NCBI GenBank assembly: GCA_964387145.1
Contig: CAYLVM010000055.1
Location: forward strand, 1 to 15,300
Reading direction: 5' to 3'
DNA: 15,300 nt
Source: JAMBLL01 sp964387145
Lineage (GTDB): Bacteria > Actinomycetota > Acidimicrobiia > Spongiisociales > UBA5794
Shown: piece by piece, positions 1-6,093 of the stretch
Position numbering within the stretch: position 1 is the stretch's first letter
Layout of the letters: each line of letters starts with the position of its first letter
Program-made: the position numbers and the translations under genes
Notes under the pieces: model-generated
Seen by the model: the letters and a program-made list of their open reading frames with translations, nothing else
Databases searched by the model: none
Told to the model about the DNA's origin: nothing

Positions 1-1
1 G

Positions 2-76
2 TGGGCCTACCTGGATTTGAACCAGGGACCTCATCCTTATCAGGGATGCGCTCTAACCAGGCTGAGCTACAGGCCC
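2..76 (-). tRNA. ileT: tRNA-Ile (anticodon GAU)
   Basis: The reverse complement folds into a standard cloverleaf of 75 nt without CCA. It has a 7-bp acceptor stem (GGGCCTG with TAGGCCC), a D arm with GCTC/GAGC, an anticodon stem CATCC/GGATG around the loop CTGATAA (anticodon GAT), and a T arm CCTGG-TTCAAAT-CCAGG. The discriminator base is A. Only one base remains beyond it before the window edge, so an encoded CCA cannot be judged. In many actinobacteria tRNA-Ile and tRNA-Ala sit together just after gyrA. Here the tRNA-Ala lies about 4.1 kb away on the other strand. Confidence 0.97.
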
Positions 77-262
77 ATCGGGAGGGCAAGGTTACCAACC
101 TCGAACCTCAATCGGCATGCGTCTGTGAAACGTCGACGACCCAATCCTGGCGCGTTCTCTGCCACGCCGGGCGCCGTGGTTGGAGCCCAGTGTGGCTGCT
201 TCGAGTCTCGGACGGTTCAGACAACTAGTGTTGCGCTGACAACGCAAGGGTCATCAGCCGAC

Positions 263-1438
263 ATGAACGTGCAGGATCGAAAGTCGACCGACACGACGAG
301 AGAGACGCTCGAGGCGTCGGATCAGATTACGGCCGCCGTCGAAGCATCGATGAGGATGCTGGTCGCCATCGCTCGCGTCGTGGGGTGGGCGTGGATGCTG
401 ATGCTCGTCGTGGCGACACTCAAGGTCGATGACGGCGCCGACCACCTGATCGTCGTTTCTTCCATGGTGCTTGCCACGGTGTGGACCGGAGTGACGTTGT
501 GGGCGGCGAGACGGCGGCGACGCATGGGCTCGACGTGGTTCGTCATCACCGACCTGATCGTGGTGCTGCTCGTCGGCGGAGCATCCTGGGCCTCAGGTGC
601 AGACAACCTGTTCCACGGTGGGTACCTCATCCCGACGCTCATCGTGGCAGCGTACGGTGCAAACCTCTACGGGGTGGCGCTCGTGGCGTCGCTCATCGCG
701 GTCGAGCAGGCCGCGGTGCTCATCAGTTGGGGAAAGGGCCCGGTGCCTACGCTCTCATCGATCGCGTTCATCGTCTGGGGACTCGTGTTCGGGTGGCTGT
801 TCGCAACGATCCGCAAGACAGATGCGTACCGGCGTGACACCGTCGACGAACTCACGCGGGAACGCGAGGAGAGTGCGCGCCGGATGGAGCGCCTCAGCCT
901 GGCGAACCGGTTGCACGACTCGGCGCTCCAGACACTTCAGGTCATCGCGAACGAGGCAGAGGACGCGGACCGGGTACGGGCTCTCGCTCGCCGACAGTCT
1001 CGTGAGTTGCGCGACCTCGTCGAGAGTTACTCGTCTACCCGTCGGGGGATGTTCAAGGAGGCTCTGATGGAGGCCGCCTGTGACGTTGAAGAACTTTTCG
1101 CCGTAGAGATCAGCCTCGTCGTACGTATCGACGGGAAGATGGACGATCGACTCGAGGCGTTGGTCGATGCGGCCCGCGAGGCCATGACCAACGCCGCCAA
1201 GCACTCAGGAACCAATCGGATTGATGTATACGCGGCGATCGAGGATGGGGATGCTCACGTGTACGTGCGTGACCTCGGGAGAGGATTCGATGCAGACACC
1301 TCGGATCTGGGTCACGGTATCGAGCGATCGATCCGTGGTCGCCTCGAGTCGGTCGGGGGAGAGGTACGTTTTCAGTCCGACAGGAACGAAGGAACCGAGG
1401 TTCTCATGTCCGTCTCGATGGGGAAGGTAGCGGTGTGA
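263..1438 (+). CDS. Membrane sensor histidine kinase (NarL/MacS-like family)
   Basis: A 391-residue sensor kinase. Residues about 32-183 hold five or six hydrophobic helices forming a membrane sensor region, followed by a charged, probably coiled-coil linker (184-212). The dimerisation and phosphoacceptor box is NRLHDSALQTLQ with His218, the HisKA_3 style of the NarL family; HDSxLQTL resembles actinobacterial MacS kinases. The ATPase domain shows an N box (EAMTNAAKH, Asn310), a G1 box (RDLGRGFD, Asp337) and a G2 region (GHGIERSIRGRLESVGG). It autophosphorylates and passes phosphate to the regulator encoded right after it. I chose the ATG at 263, which has AAGGG about 12 bases upstream. The frame is open further upstream, but that stretch enters the tRNA and looks non-coding. 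The signal sensed is unknown. Confidence 0.9.
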   Translation: MNVQDRKSTDTTRETLEASDQITAAVEASMRMLVAIARVVGWAWMLMLVVATLKVDDGADHLIVVSSMVLATVWTGVTLWAARRRRRMGSTWFVITDLIVVLLVGGASWASGADNLFHGGYLIPTLIVAAYGANLYGVALVASLIAVEQAAVLISWGKGPVPTLSSIAFIVWGLVFGWLFATIRKTDAYRRDTVDELTREREESARRMERLSLANRLHDSALQTLQVIANEAEDADRVRALARRQSRELRDLVESYSSTRRGMFKEALMEAACDVEELFAVEISLVVRIDGKMDDRLEALVDAAREAMTNAAKHSGTNRIDVYAAIEDGDAHVYVRDLGRGFDADTSDLGHGIERSIRGRLESVGGEVRFQSDRNEGTEVLMSVSMGKVAV

Positions 1439-2088
1439 CCATGGCGACGCTGGTGCTGATCGACGACCATGAGATCGTGCGCGCCGGGGCGATGAAGTTC
1501 CTCGACACACATTACGAGATCGTTGGTGAAGCAGACGACGTGCAGGCAGCGATCGATCTTCTATCGAAGACGAAACCTGATGGAGCCCTCATCGATGTGC
1601 AGCTGCGTTCGGGTACCGGCGATCAGGTTGTGATCGCGATCAAGAAGGCGGGCATATCGACGAAGTTCCTTGCTCTGTCCGTGTCGGCGGAACGTATCGA
1701 CGTTGCCCGGATGCTGCGGGCCGGTGTCGATGGGTATGTCCTCAAGGACACGCTTGGGGCGGAACTGCCGGGCCTCGTCCAGGAGATGCTCGACGGTGGG
1801 CGGCCCGTCTCGCCCCAGATCGCGGGTTTCATGCTCGACATCGACGAGACGGCAGAACAGTCATCCGAGATAGAGGCTCTTACGACGAGGGAACGTGAGG
1901 TGGTTCGTTTCATCGCCCGCGGATACTCGTATCGGAGAACTGCCTCTGCGATGTTCGTCTCCCCCAAGACCATCGAGGCGCATATGAGCAACATCTTCAA
2001 GAAGCTTGGCATCGCGTCACGCCACGAGCTGTCCCTCGAGGCGTACCGCTCCGGATGGGTGCCCCAGGCCGAGGGCGAGACCCCTTGA
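1435..2088 (+). CDS. NarL/LuxR-family response regulator
   Basis: A 217-residue two-domain regulator. The receiver domain (about 4-120) has the acidic pair Asp10-Asp11, phosphoacceptor Asp54, Ser82 in the conserved Thr/Ser place and Lys104. The C-terminal LuxR-type helix-turn-helix runs from about residue 148 to 200 (LTTREREVVRFIARG, then SPKTIEAHMSNIFKKLG). The start is read as GTG at 1435, which overlaps the kinase stop and has GGGAAGG seven bases upstream. An ATG six bases later (1441) is the alternative. The overlap means kinase and regulator are made together and form one two-component system. Targets are unknown; nearby inverted repeats at 2093-2110 and 3511-3528 could be tested as binding sites. 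Confidence 0.93.
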   Translation: MTMATLVLIDDHEIVRAGAMKFLDTHYEIVGEADDVQAAIDLLSKTKPDGALIDVQLRSGTGDQVVIAIKKAGISTKFLALSVSAERIDVARMLRAGVDGYVLKDTLGAELPGLVQEMLDGGRPVSPQIAGFMLDIDETAEQSSEIEALTTREREVVRFIARGYSYRRTASAMFVSPKTIEAHMSNIFKKLGIASRHELSLEAYRSGWVPQAEGETP

Positions 2089-2092
2089 GGAA

Positions 2093-2110
2093 ATAGGGGA
2101 AAGTCCCTAT
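2093..2110 (+). terminator. Hairpin just after the response regulator gene
   Basis: ATAGGG and CCCTAT form a 6-bp stem, extended by one G-T pair, around the 4-base loop AAAG. It starts four bases after the regulator stop codon. There is no T run, so it is either a weak or Rho-assisted terminator, or a protein-binding inverted repeat. Confidence 0.45.
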
Positions 2111-2122
2111 ATGCCGGAGCAC

Positions 2123-2258
2123 ACAGTTGGTTGAAACTGTTGTGGACAGAGCCTGACGGGTCCGGTCCGCAACCGACACCTCAGATCTACGGTTGCCGTA
2201 TGTGTGTACGGGTTCCGTGTCCGGCTTACGCCGGCGACTCCAGCACTGGTTGCGGACC
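2123..2258. repeat. Nested inverted repeats between convergent genes
   Basis: The space between the regulator and MFS genes holds several inverted repeats. ACAGTT/AACTGT lies at 2123-2128 and 2135-2140. GCAACCG/CGGTTGC lies at 2169-2175 and 2190-2196. CCGGC/GCCGG lies at 2221-2225 and 2230-2234. A longer 11-bp pair, GGTCCGCAACC at 2164-2174 and its exact reverse complement at 2248-2258, encloses the last two. The arm at 2169-2174 can pair with either 2191-2196 or 2248-2253, so two alternative folds exist. This may be a bidirectional transcription end region or a small structured RNA. No promoter was recognised. Confidence 0.5.
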
Positions 2259-2259
2259 T

Positions 2260-3489
2260 TCAGGGGGACCCGGCAGGTTCTTTCATTTCTACTCCTCGAC
2301 GGATTCGCGCCAGTCGAGCCATCGCCGCGATCCCCACCAACGGGCCGAGAGCAAGCCACGGGAACGCCCACTGCCATCCGACGGAGGCAACGATCGCAGG
2401 AATCCCTCTGATCGTCACGAGCGTCAGCAGGAACCCCACGGCGGTTTGCAGCGTGAGAGCAGTTCCTCTGAACCGGTCCTCTGCGGTTTCGGTGACGAGT
2501 GCTGAGAACTGTGCCGAGTCGGCGACCACCGTCAAGCCCCACACGAGGAAGAGAGTGACCACGATCCAGGGTGTCCTGCCGAAGACGAGTGGGGAGACAA
2601 CGGCGCTCGCCCCTGAGATCACCATCGCCCCACCCGCGATCCGCTCCCTACCGAAGCGGTCGGCCAGGGAACCGGCCAACCACGACCCGAGACCGCCGAT
2701 AGCGATGACGAAGAACGTGGCCGTCGAGACCCAACCGGTCCCATACCCACCGGCCTGAGCGCTCGCGTAGAGAAACGCAGCGGTCCAGGCCCACATTGCA
2801 TAGAGCTCCCACATGTGACCGAGATACCCGTACGTCGAGAGGCGGACACCCTCGTTGCGAACAACGGCGCCGATGAGCTTGAACGAGAACGGGCTCGCAA
2901 CGGTATCGAAGGGACCGTCCTCGACGAGGCGCCACATCAACGCCCCACCGATGAGAGCCAGTGCGCTCGAGACGAGGATCACCGGTCTCCAATCCAACCC
3001 TGTGCCGCGGATCAGGTGGGGAAGTGCCGAGCCAACGGTGAGTGCACCCACGAGCACGCCGAGCGCCATCCCACGCCGCTTCGTGAACCAACCCGAGATC
3101 ACCTTCAGCCCTGCCGGGTAGACACCCGCCAGAGCGATCCCGACGATGAGCCGCAGAACGGTTGCCTGTGCCAGAGGTGACCCATCGAGAGTGACGAGCA
3201 GAGCGTTTGCACCGGCTGCGACGATGGCAGACAAGACGAACAGCAGGCGAGCGGGGACGAGGTCGGCGAGGTTCATCAGGGAAGACACGAGAGCGCCGAT
3301 AACGAAACCGAGCTGGACAGCGAGCGTGAGCAGAGTGGTCTGGGCGGTCGTGAGGCCCCATTCGGAACCGAGTTGTGGAGCGACGGCCGACGCCGAGAAC
3401 CACAATGTCAGTACGAGTAGCTGGCTTGCCGCGACGACGACGAGTGCCTTGCGCTGTGCCACCCTGTCGATCCTGCCATCGGCTGCCAC
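2260..3489 (-). CDS. MFS transporter, substrate unknown
   Basis: A 409-residue very hydrophobic protein with the length and about 12 helices of the major facilitator superfamily. An MFS signature-like loop, GSLADRFGRER, lies near residues 273-283, at the start of the second half. The matching loop in the first half is less canonical (NLADLVPAR, about 73-81), and TKRRGMALG lies at about 136-144. GHMWELYAMWAW at about 224-235 lies in a helix in the middle of the protein. The start is a GTG at 3489 because AGGAGG sits about six bases upstream; the longer open frame further upstream is unlikely to be translated. It is transcribed towards the response regulator and divergently from the CopD-like gene. 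I cannot assign a substrate from the sequence. Confidence 0.88.
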   Translation of the reverse strand: MAADGRIDRVAQRKALVVVAASQLLVLTLWFSASAVAPQLGSEWGLTTAQTTLLTLAVQLGFVIGALVSSLMNLADLVPARLLFVLSAIVAAGANALLVTLDGSPLAQATVLRLIVGIALAGVYPAGLKVISGWFTKRRGMALGVLVGALTVGSALPHLIRGTGLDWRPVILVSSALALIGGALMWRLVEDGPFDTVASPFSFKLIGAVVRNEGVRLSTYGYLGHMWELYAMWAWTAAFLYASAQAGGYGTGWVSTATFFVIAIGGLGSWLAGSLADRFGRERIAGGAMVISGASAVVSPLVFGRTPWIVVTLFLVWGLTVVADSAQFSALVTETAEDRFRGTALTLQTAVGFLLTLVTIRGIPAIVASVGWQWAFPWLALGPLVGIAAMARLARIRRGVEMKEPAGSP

Positions 3490-3510
3490 GCTTCCTCCTC
3501 TCGGTTGTCC

Positions 3511-3528
3511 AACCCGCGTACGTGGGTT
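3511..3528. promoter_or_regulatory. Near-perfect 18-bp inverted repeat, candidate operator
   Basis: AACCCGCGTACGTGGGTT is an inverted repeat with one mismatched pair. It lies in the 124-bp divergent gap, with its near edge 21 bp upstream of the MFS start and its far edge 85 bp before the CopD-like start. Its position suits an operator acting on the MFS gene, or on both genes. The regulator is unknown. Confidence 0.5.
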
Positions 3529-3613
3529 TTGTTCTCGGTTCTCCGACGATCGTGGGTGTGGTCTCGCGGCGGGACGGGTACGCTCGCCGCATCCACTGTC
3601 AGGAGAGGGCGAC

Positions 3614-4075
3614 ATGTCAGATCTGATCCAACTGCTCCATGTCATGACTGCTGCGATCTGGTTCGGAGGACAGGTATACGTCGAAGGCATCATGGCCACG
3701 GCGGCTCGAACGAGGGACCCTGTCGTCATCATGACCGTTGGCGGGAAGGTGGGCCAGACCAGTCTGAGACTCTTCACGATCGTCGGTGTCCTGGTGTTCC
3801 TCTCGGGGATAGCCCTGGTCCTCGACTCGTCGAGAGCATGGGAGTTCGAGACGCTATTCGTGGTTTTCGGATTCGTCCTGGCCGTCCTCGTGATGACGCT
3901 CGGCGTTTTCTACTTCAAGCCGAAAGGCTTGGAACTAAGAGAGATCATCCAGGAGCACGGTCTCACGAGTGACCTCGCGATGGCGAAAGCGAAACAGGTC
4001 GGCACCATCAGTCACGCAGCGACGCTGCTACTGACGATCGCGCTGATCGTGATGGTTCTCAAGCCGGGCGTCTGA
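3614..4075 (+). CDS. Small four-helix membrane protein, CopD/DUF2269-like
   Basis: A 153-residue protein with four predicted membrane helices (about 5-25, 52-70, 80-100 and 131-149). The N-terminal motif LLHVMTAAIWFGG, with His9 and Trp16, and a second histidine in the last helix (His134) resemble the CopD/DUF2269 type of four-helix proteins. Histidines in such proteins may bind haem or metal, but the function is not established. The ATG at 3614 has a strong ribosome site (AGGAGAGG at 3601-3608), which fixes this start within a longer open frame. The gene diverges from the MFS transporter and ends in a 16-bp palindrome. Assignment to a family is from motif memory, so function should be read as unknown membrane protein. 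Confidence 0.8.
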   Translation: MSDLIQLLHVMTAAIWFGGQVYVEGIMATAARTRDPVVIMTVGGKVGQTSLRLFTIVGVLVFLSGIALVLDSSRAWEFETLFVVFGFVLAVLVMTLGVFYFKPKGLELREIIQEHGLTSDLAMAKAKQVGTISHAATLLLTIALIVMVLKPGV

Positions 4076-4129
4076 GCAGCCGGCTGCTCGAGGGAGATCG
4101 TCCTCGGGGCGTCGGTCCTGAGCCCCGGG
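4074..4129 (+). terminator. Two consecutive hairpins after the CopD-like gene
   Basis: GAGCAGCCGGCTGCTC (4074-4089) is a perfect 16-bp palindrome that begins inside the stop codon. It is followed by CTCGGGGC (4103-4110), which pairs over 8 bp (one T-G pair) with GCCCCGGG (4122-4129) around an 11-base loop. There is no T run. The likely role is to end transcription before the tRNA gene, probably with Rho. Confidence 0.5.
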
Positions 4130-4169
4130 TGCCACCGCGATAGGGAACTGCGTGTCGTCCCGCCTGCCC

Positions 4170-4175
4170 TAGACT
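4170..4175 (+). promoter_or_regulatory. Possible -10 box of the tRNA-Ala gene
   Basis: TAGACT matches the actinobacterial TAnnnT pattern and ends 12 bases before the mature tRNA 5' end. No convincing -35 box is visible 16-18 bases upstream. Confidence 0.4.
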
Positions 4176-4187
4176 TGCTCCATCCGA

Positions 4188-4263
4188 GGGGACGTAGCTC
4201 AGTTGGCAGAGCACCTGGTTTGCAACCAGGGGGTCGTCGGTTCGAGTCCGATCGTCTCCACCA
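4188..4263 (+). tRNA. alaT: tRNA-Ala (anticodon UGC), CCA encoded
   Basis: A full cloverleaf can be drawn: acceptor GGGGACG with CGTCTCC (one G-T pair), D arm GCTC/GAGC, anticodon stem CCTGG/CCAGG around TTTGCAA (anticodon TGC), and T arm GTCGG-TTCGAGT-CCGAT (one G-T pair). The discriminator A at 4260 is followed by a genomically encoded CCA at 4261-4263. The thiolase ribosome site begins only seven bases later, so the tRNA and the thiolase may share a transcript, with tRNA 3' processing trimming the mRNA leader. Confidence 0.97.
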
Positions 4264-4281
4264 CCGAACAAGGAGCGCTCC

Positions 4282-5439
4282 GTGGCAGACGCCGTGATCG
4301 TCGATGCAGTCCGTACACCTCTGGGAAGGCGCAACGGCGCACTCTCGGAGTGGCACCCGGCGGACCTCGCTGCCGAGGTGCTGAAGGCTCTCGCCGAGCG
4401 CAACAGCCTCGATCCTGGCCTCGTCGAGGACGTCATCATGGGGTGTGTCTCTCAGGTCGGTGAGCAGACGTACAACATCGGCCGGAACGCCGTACTCGGT
4501 GCCGGCTGGCCCGAGTCCGTACCCGGTGTGACCATCGACCGGCAGTGCGGGTCATCACAACAAAGCGTGCACTTCGCCGCCCAGGGCGTCATGGCAGGGG
4601 CGTACGACGTTGTTGTCGCTGCAGGCACGGAGTCGATGACCAGGGTCCCGATGGGCTCATCGTCGGCGTCGGGGAAGCCGTTCGGCAACAAGATGCGTGA
4701 GCGGTACCACCACAGTCTGATCCCTCAGGGCCTCTCGGCAGAGATGATTGCCGAGCGGTGGAAGATCAGCCGTGAGGAAGTCGACGGGTACGGGCTCGAC
4801 TCACAGATGCGGGCGCTCAAGGCAACCGAGGAAGGCCGGTTCGAGAACGAGATCGTCCCGATCGAGGTGAAGGTCGACGGTGTTGCGACACCGTTCACGC
4901 GAGACGAAGGTATTCGCCCAACGACGTCCGCTGAAGCGCTTGCATCCCTCAAGCCTGCGTTCAAAGAGGATGGCGTCGTCACTGCAGGGAACTCGTCCCA
5001 GATCACCGACGGTTCGGCGGCGCTCCTCATCATGTCCGAAGACAAGGCGAAGGAACTCGGTCTCAAGCCAAGAGCGCGATTCACGTCGTTCAGCGTCGTC
5101 GGCACCGATCCGGTGGCGATGCTGACCGGGCCGATCCCCGCCACAGAGAAGGCTCTCGCCAAGGCGGGCCTGTCGATCGGCGACATCGACCTGTTCGAGG
5201 TCAACGAGGCGTTCGCCGCCGTCATCGGTGCGTGGTTGAGAGAGACCGGTGCGGACTGGGGCAAGGTCAACGTCAACGGTGGAGCGATCGCCCTCGGTCA
5301 CCCCCTCGGCGCGTCGGGTGCACGGCTGATGACGACACTCCTCAACGAACTCGAACGCTCCGGCGGCCGGTACGGGCTCCAGACCATGTGTGAGGGCGGG
5401 GGACTCGCGAACGGCACCATCATCGAGTTGGTTGCATGA
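4282..5439 (+). CDS. Thiolase (acetyl-CoA acetyltransferase family)
   Basis: A 385-residue thiolase of normal length. It condenses or cleaves 3-ketoacyl-CoA in fatty-acid, sterol-type or acetoacetyl-CoA metabolism in the cytoplasm. Catalytic features are present: nucleophile Cys89 in DRQCGSSQQ, NEAF, His340 in GGAIALGHPLGASGAR and Cys370 in CEGGGLANGT. The N-terminal pattern (RTPLGRRNG, then GEQTYNIGR) recalls the FadA5-like actinobacterial thiolases that act on steroid side chains, but substrate cannot be set from this. The GTG start at 4282 has AAGGAG six bases upstream. The stop overlaps the start of the next gene (ATGA). No beta-oxidation partner genes are in the window. Confidence 0.95.
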   Translation: MADAVIVDAVRTPLGRRNGALSEWHPADLAAEVLKALAERNSLDPGLVEDVIMGCVSQVGEQTYNIGRNAVLGAGWPESVPGVTIDRQCGSSQQSVHFAAQGVMAGAYDVVVAAGTESMTRVPMGSSSASGKPFGNKMRERYHHSLIPQGLSAEMIAERWKISREEVDGYGLDSQMRALKATEEGRFENEIVPIEVKVDGVATPFTRDEGIRPTTSAEALASLKPAFKEDGVVTAGNSSQITDGSAALLIMSEDKAKELGLKPRARFTSFSVVGTDPVAMLTGPIPATEKALAKAGLSIGDIDLFEVNEAFAAVIGAWLRETGADWGKVNVNGGAIALGHPLGASGARLMTTLLNELERSGGRYGLQTMCEGGGLANGTIIELVA

Positions 5440-5666
5440 CCGTTGCGATCGCGATCGCTATCGGGATCGCGATCGTTGCCGGCACGCTCTGGAGCATCAA
5501 GTTCATCGCATCTGGTCCGCCACCTGATCCGAACCTGTCGGACGTTCGAGAGGTCGACATCCCCTACGTATGCACTGTGTGTGGGATGAGTCTGACGGTC
5601 ACCCAGTCCCACGGTGTCGATGGTGAACCACCGAGACACTGCCGAGAGGACATGGTCGAGGCGTAG
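5436..5666 (+). CDS. Small membrane-anchored cysteine-rich protein, unknown function
   Basis: A 76-residue protein whose ATG overlaps the thiolase stop codon, so translation is likely coupled. Residues 3-25 form one hydrophobic helix rich in Ala-Ile repeats, encoded by repeated GCGATC units. After a Gly-Pro-rich hinge, the rest carries a possible metal site: Cys46-x2-Cys49, then His68-Cys69, with His59 also available. This looks like a small zinc-ribbon or knuckle held at the membrane. I do not recognise a named family. An SPxH-like or redox role would be a guess. The downstream hairpin and palindromes show that this is the end of the tRNA-Ala/thiolase unit. Confidence 0.75.
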   Translation: MTVAIAIAIGIAIVAGTLWSIKFIASGPPPDPNLSDVREVDIPYVCTVCGMSLTVTQSHGVDGEPPRHCREDMVEA

Positions 5667-5685
5667 GCGAAGCCGGGGCTTCGCC
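5666..5685. terminator. Strong hairpin at the end of the thiolase operon
   Basis: GGCGAAGC and GCTTCGCC form a perfect 8-bp stem with the loop CGGG. It starts at the last base of the stop codon of the 76-residue gene. There is no T run. It lies between convergent genes and so could end transcription from both sides. Confidence 0.6.
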
Positions 5686-5722
5686 GTACCAGGTACCTGG
5701 TACTCAATACGTGGTACCAGGT
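5686..5722. repeat. 18-bp perfect palindrome plus a third copy of its arm
   Basis: GTACCAGGTACCTGGTAC (5686-5703) is a perfect palindrome. Its 9-base arm GTACCAGGT recurs at 5714-5722, so ACCTGGTAC (5695-5703) can pair either with the left arm or, across a 10-base loop, with the right arm. It directly follows the 5666-5685 hairpin in the gap between the 76-residue gene and crgA. It may be a terminator cluster, a transcription-factor site or an alternative RNA fold. Confidence 0.6.
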
Positions 5723-5738
5723 GAGGCTGCTTGCAGCG

Positions 5739-5993
5739 TTACCTGTAGTTCATCGTCATGGCGAAGCCGATGCCGATACCTGCGAGTCCGGTCAGGAGGT
5801 ACTTGTTGCTTGTACCTCCGGGCAGGATCCCTGTGTAGTTCACCAGGATCAGCACGATCCCCACAGCCATCAAGCCGAACATCGTCGCCACGTACCAGGC
5901 GGGGGACGGCCCCTTGTCATCGATAGCCTTCGGCTTGTGTGAGGGGGGCGTTGGTCGAGTGTTGGCCTTCTTGCGGCCCTTTGAAACTGGCAT
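5739..5993 (-). CDS. crgA: Cell division protein CrgA
   Basis: An 84-residue protein with the CrgA pattern: basic start MPVSKGRKK, a hydrophilic Pro/Lys stretch, then two membrane helices (about 31-53 and 63-82). CrgA binds FtsZ-ring and peptidoglycan-synthesis proteins at the actinobacterial division site and helps coordinate septation. The start at 5993 fits known CrgA N-termini; the frame is open 23 codons further, but that stretch does not look like CrgA. A TAnnnT box lies exactly seven bases before this ATG, which suggests a leaderless mRNA. Position next to a sortase and trpG, facing the pknB cluster, matches the neighbourhood in Mycobacterium and Streptomyces. Confidence 0.93.
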   Translation of the reverse strand: MPVSKGRKKANTRPTPPSHKPKAIDDKGPSPAWYVATMFGLMAVGIVLILVNYTGILPGGTSNKYLLTGLAGIGIGFAMTMNYR

Positions 5994-6000
5994 GGCGCCA

Positions 6001-6006
6001 AGCGTA
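6001..6006 (-). promoter_or_regulatory. -10 box of crgA, probably leaderless
   Basis: On the minus strand TACGCT lies seven bases upstream of the crgA ATG, and no ribosome site is present. This is the layout of leaderless actinobacterial transcripts. No clear -35 box is visible; the place where it would be is flanked by the palindrome at 6010-6023. Confidence 0.55.
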
Positions 6007-6009
6007 GCG

Positions 6010-6023
6010 CTTCGACGTCGAAG
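6010..6023. promoter_or_regulatory. 14-bp perfect palindrome in the crgA/sortase promoter region
   Basis: CTTCGACGTCGAAG is a perfect palindrome placed just upstream of the proposed crgA -10 box, within the spacer of that promoter. A dimeric repressor bound here would block crgA. It does not fit the actinobacterial LexA pattern GAAC-N4-GTTC. The binding protein is unknown. Confidence 0.5.
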
Positions 6024-6078
6024 AACGCGCCGTTGGACGGGCTGTTGACACTGTGCGAACACATGTGCTCACGCCGGG

Positions 6079-6084
6079 TAGCCT
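6079..6084 (+). promoter_or_regulatory. Possible -10 box of the sortase operon, leaderless
   Basis: TAGCCT fits TAnnnT and ends nine bases before the sortase ATG at 6094, which has no ribosome site. A consensus-like TTGACA at 6045-6050 is 28 bases further up, too far to be its -35 partner. Confidence 0.4.
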
Positions 6085-6093
6085 TGTGCGGGC

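Noticed and set aside
1..228. Plus-strand open frame beginning MGLPGFEPGTSSLSG
   Set aside because: It is the complement of the tRNA-Ile gene read as protein, a well-known false gene in databases.
2648..3592. 314-codon minus-strand frame overlapping the MFS gene
   Set aside because: Same strand, other frame, Arg-rich composition typical of a frame-shifted shadow; the MFS frame has the helices and ribosome site.
4012..4439. Minus-strand frames with SDSNRRPPGCKPGALPTEL and DRTRTDDPLVANQVLC
   Set aside because: These are translations of the antisense of tRNA-Ala, also classic false proteins.
5441..5476. Tandem GCGATC-rich stretch as a repeat element
   Set aside because: It encodes the alternating Ala-Ile membrane helix of the 76-residue protein, so protein composition explains it.
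6010..6023. LexA (SOS) box
   Set aside because: The palindrome lacks the GAAC-N4-GTTC core of actinobacterial LexA sites.
6045..6050. TTGACA as a -35 box of the sortase gene
   Set aside because: The spacing to the only plausible -10 box is 28 bases, and nothing TAnnnT-like lies 16-19 bases downstream.
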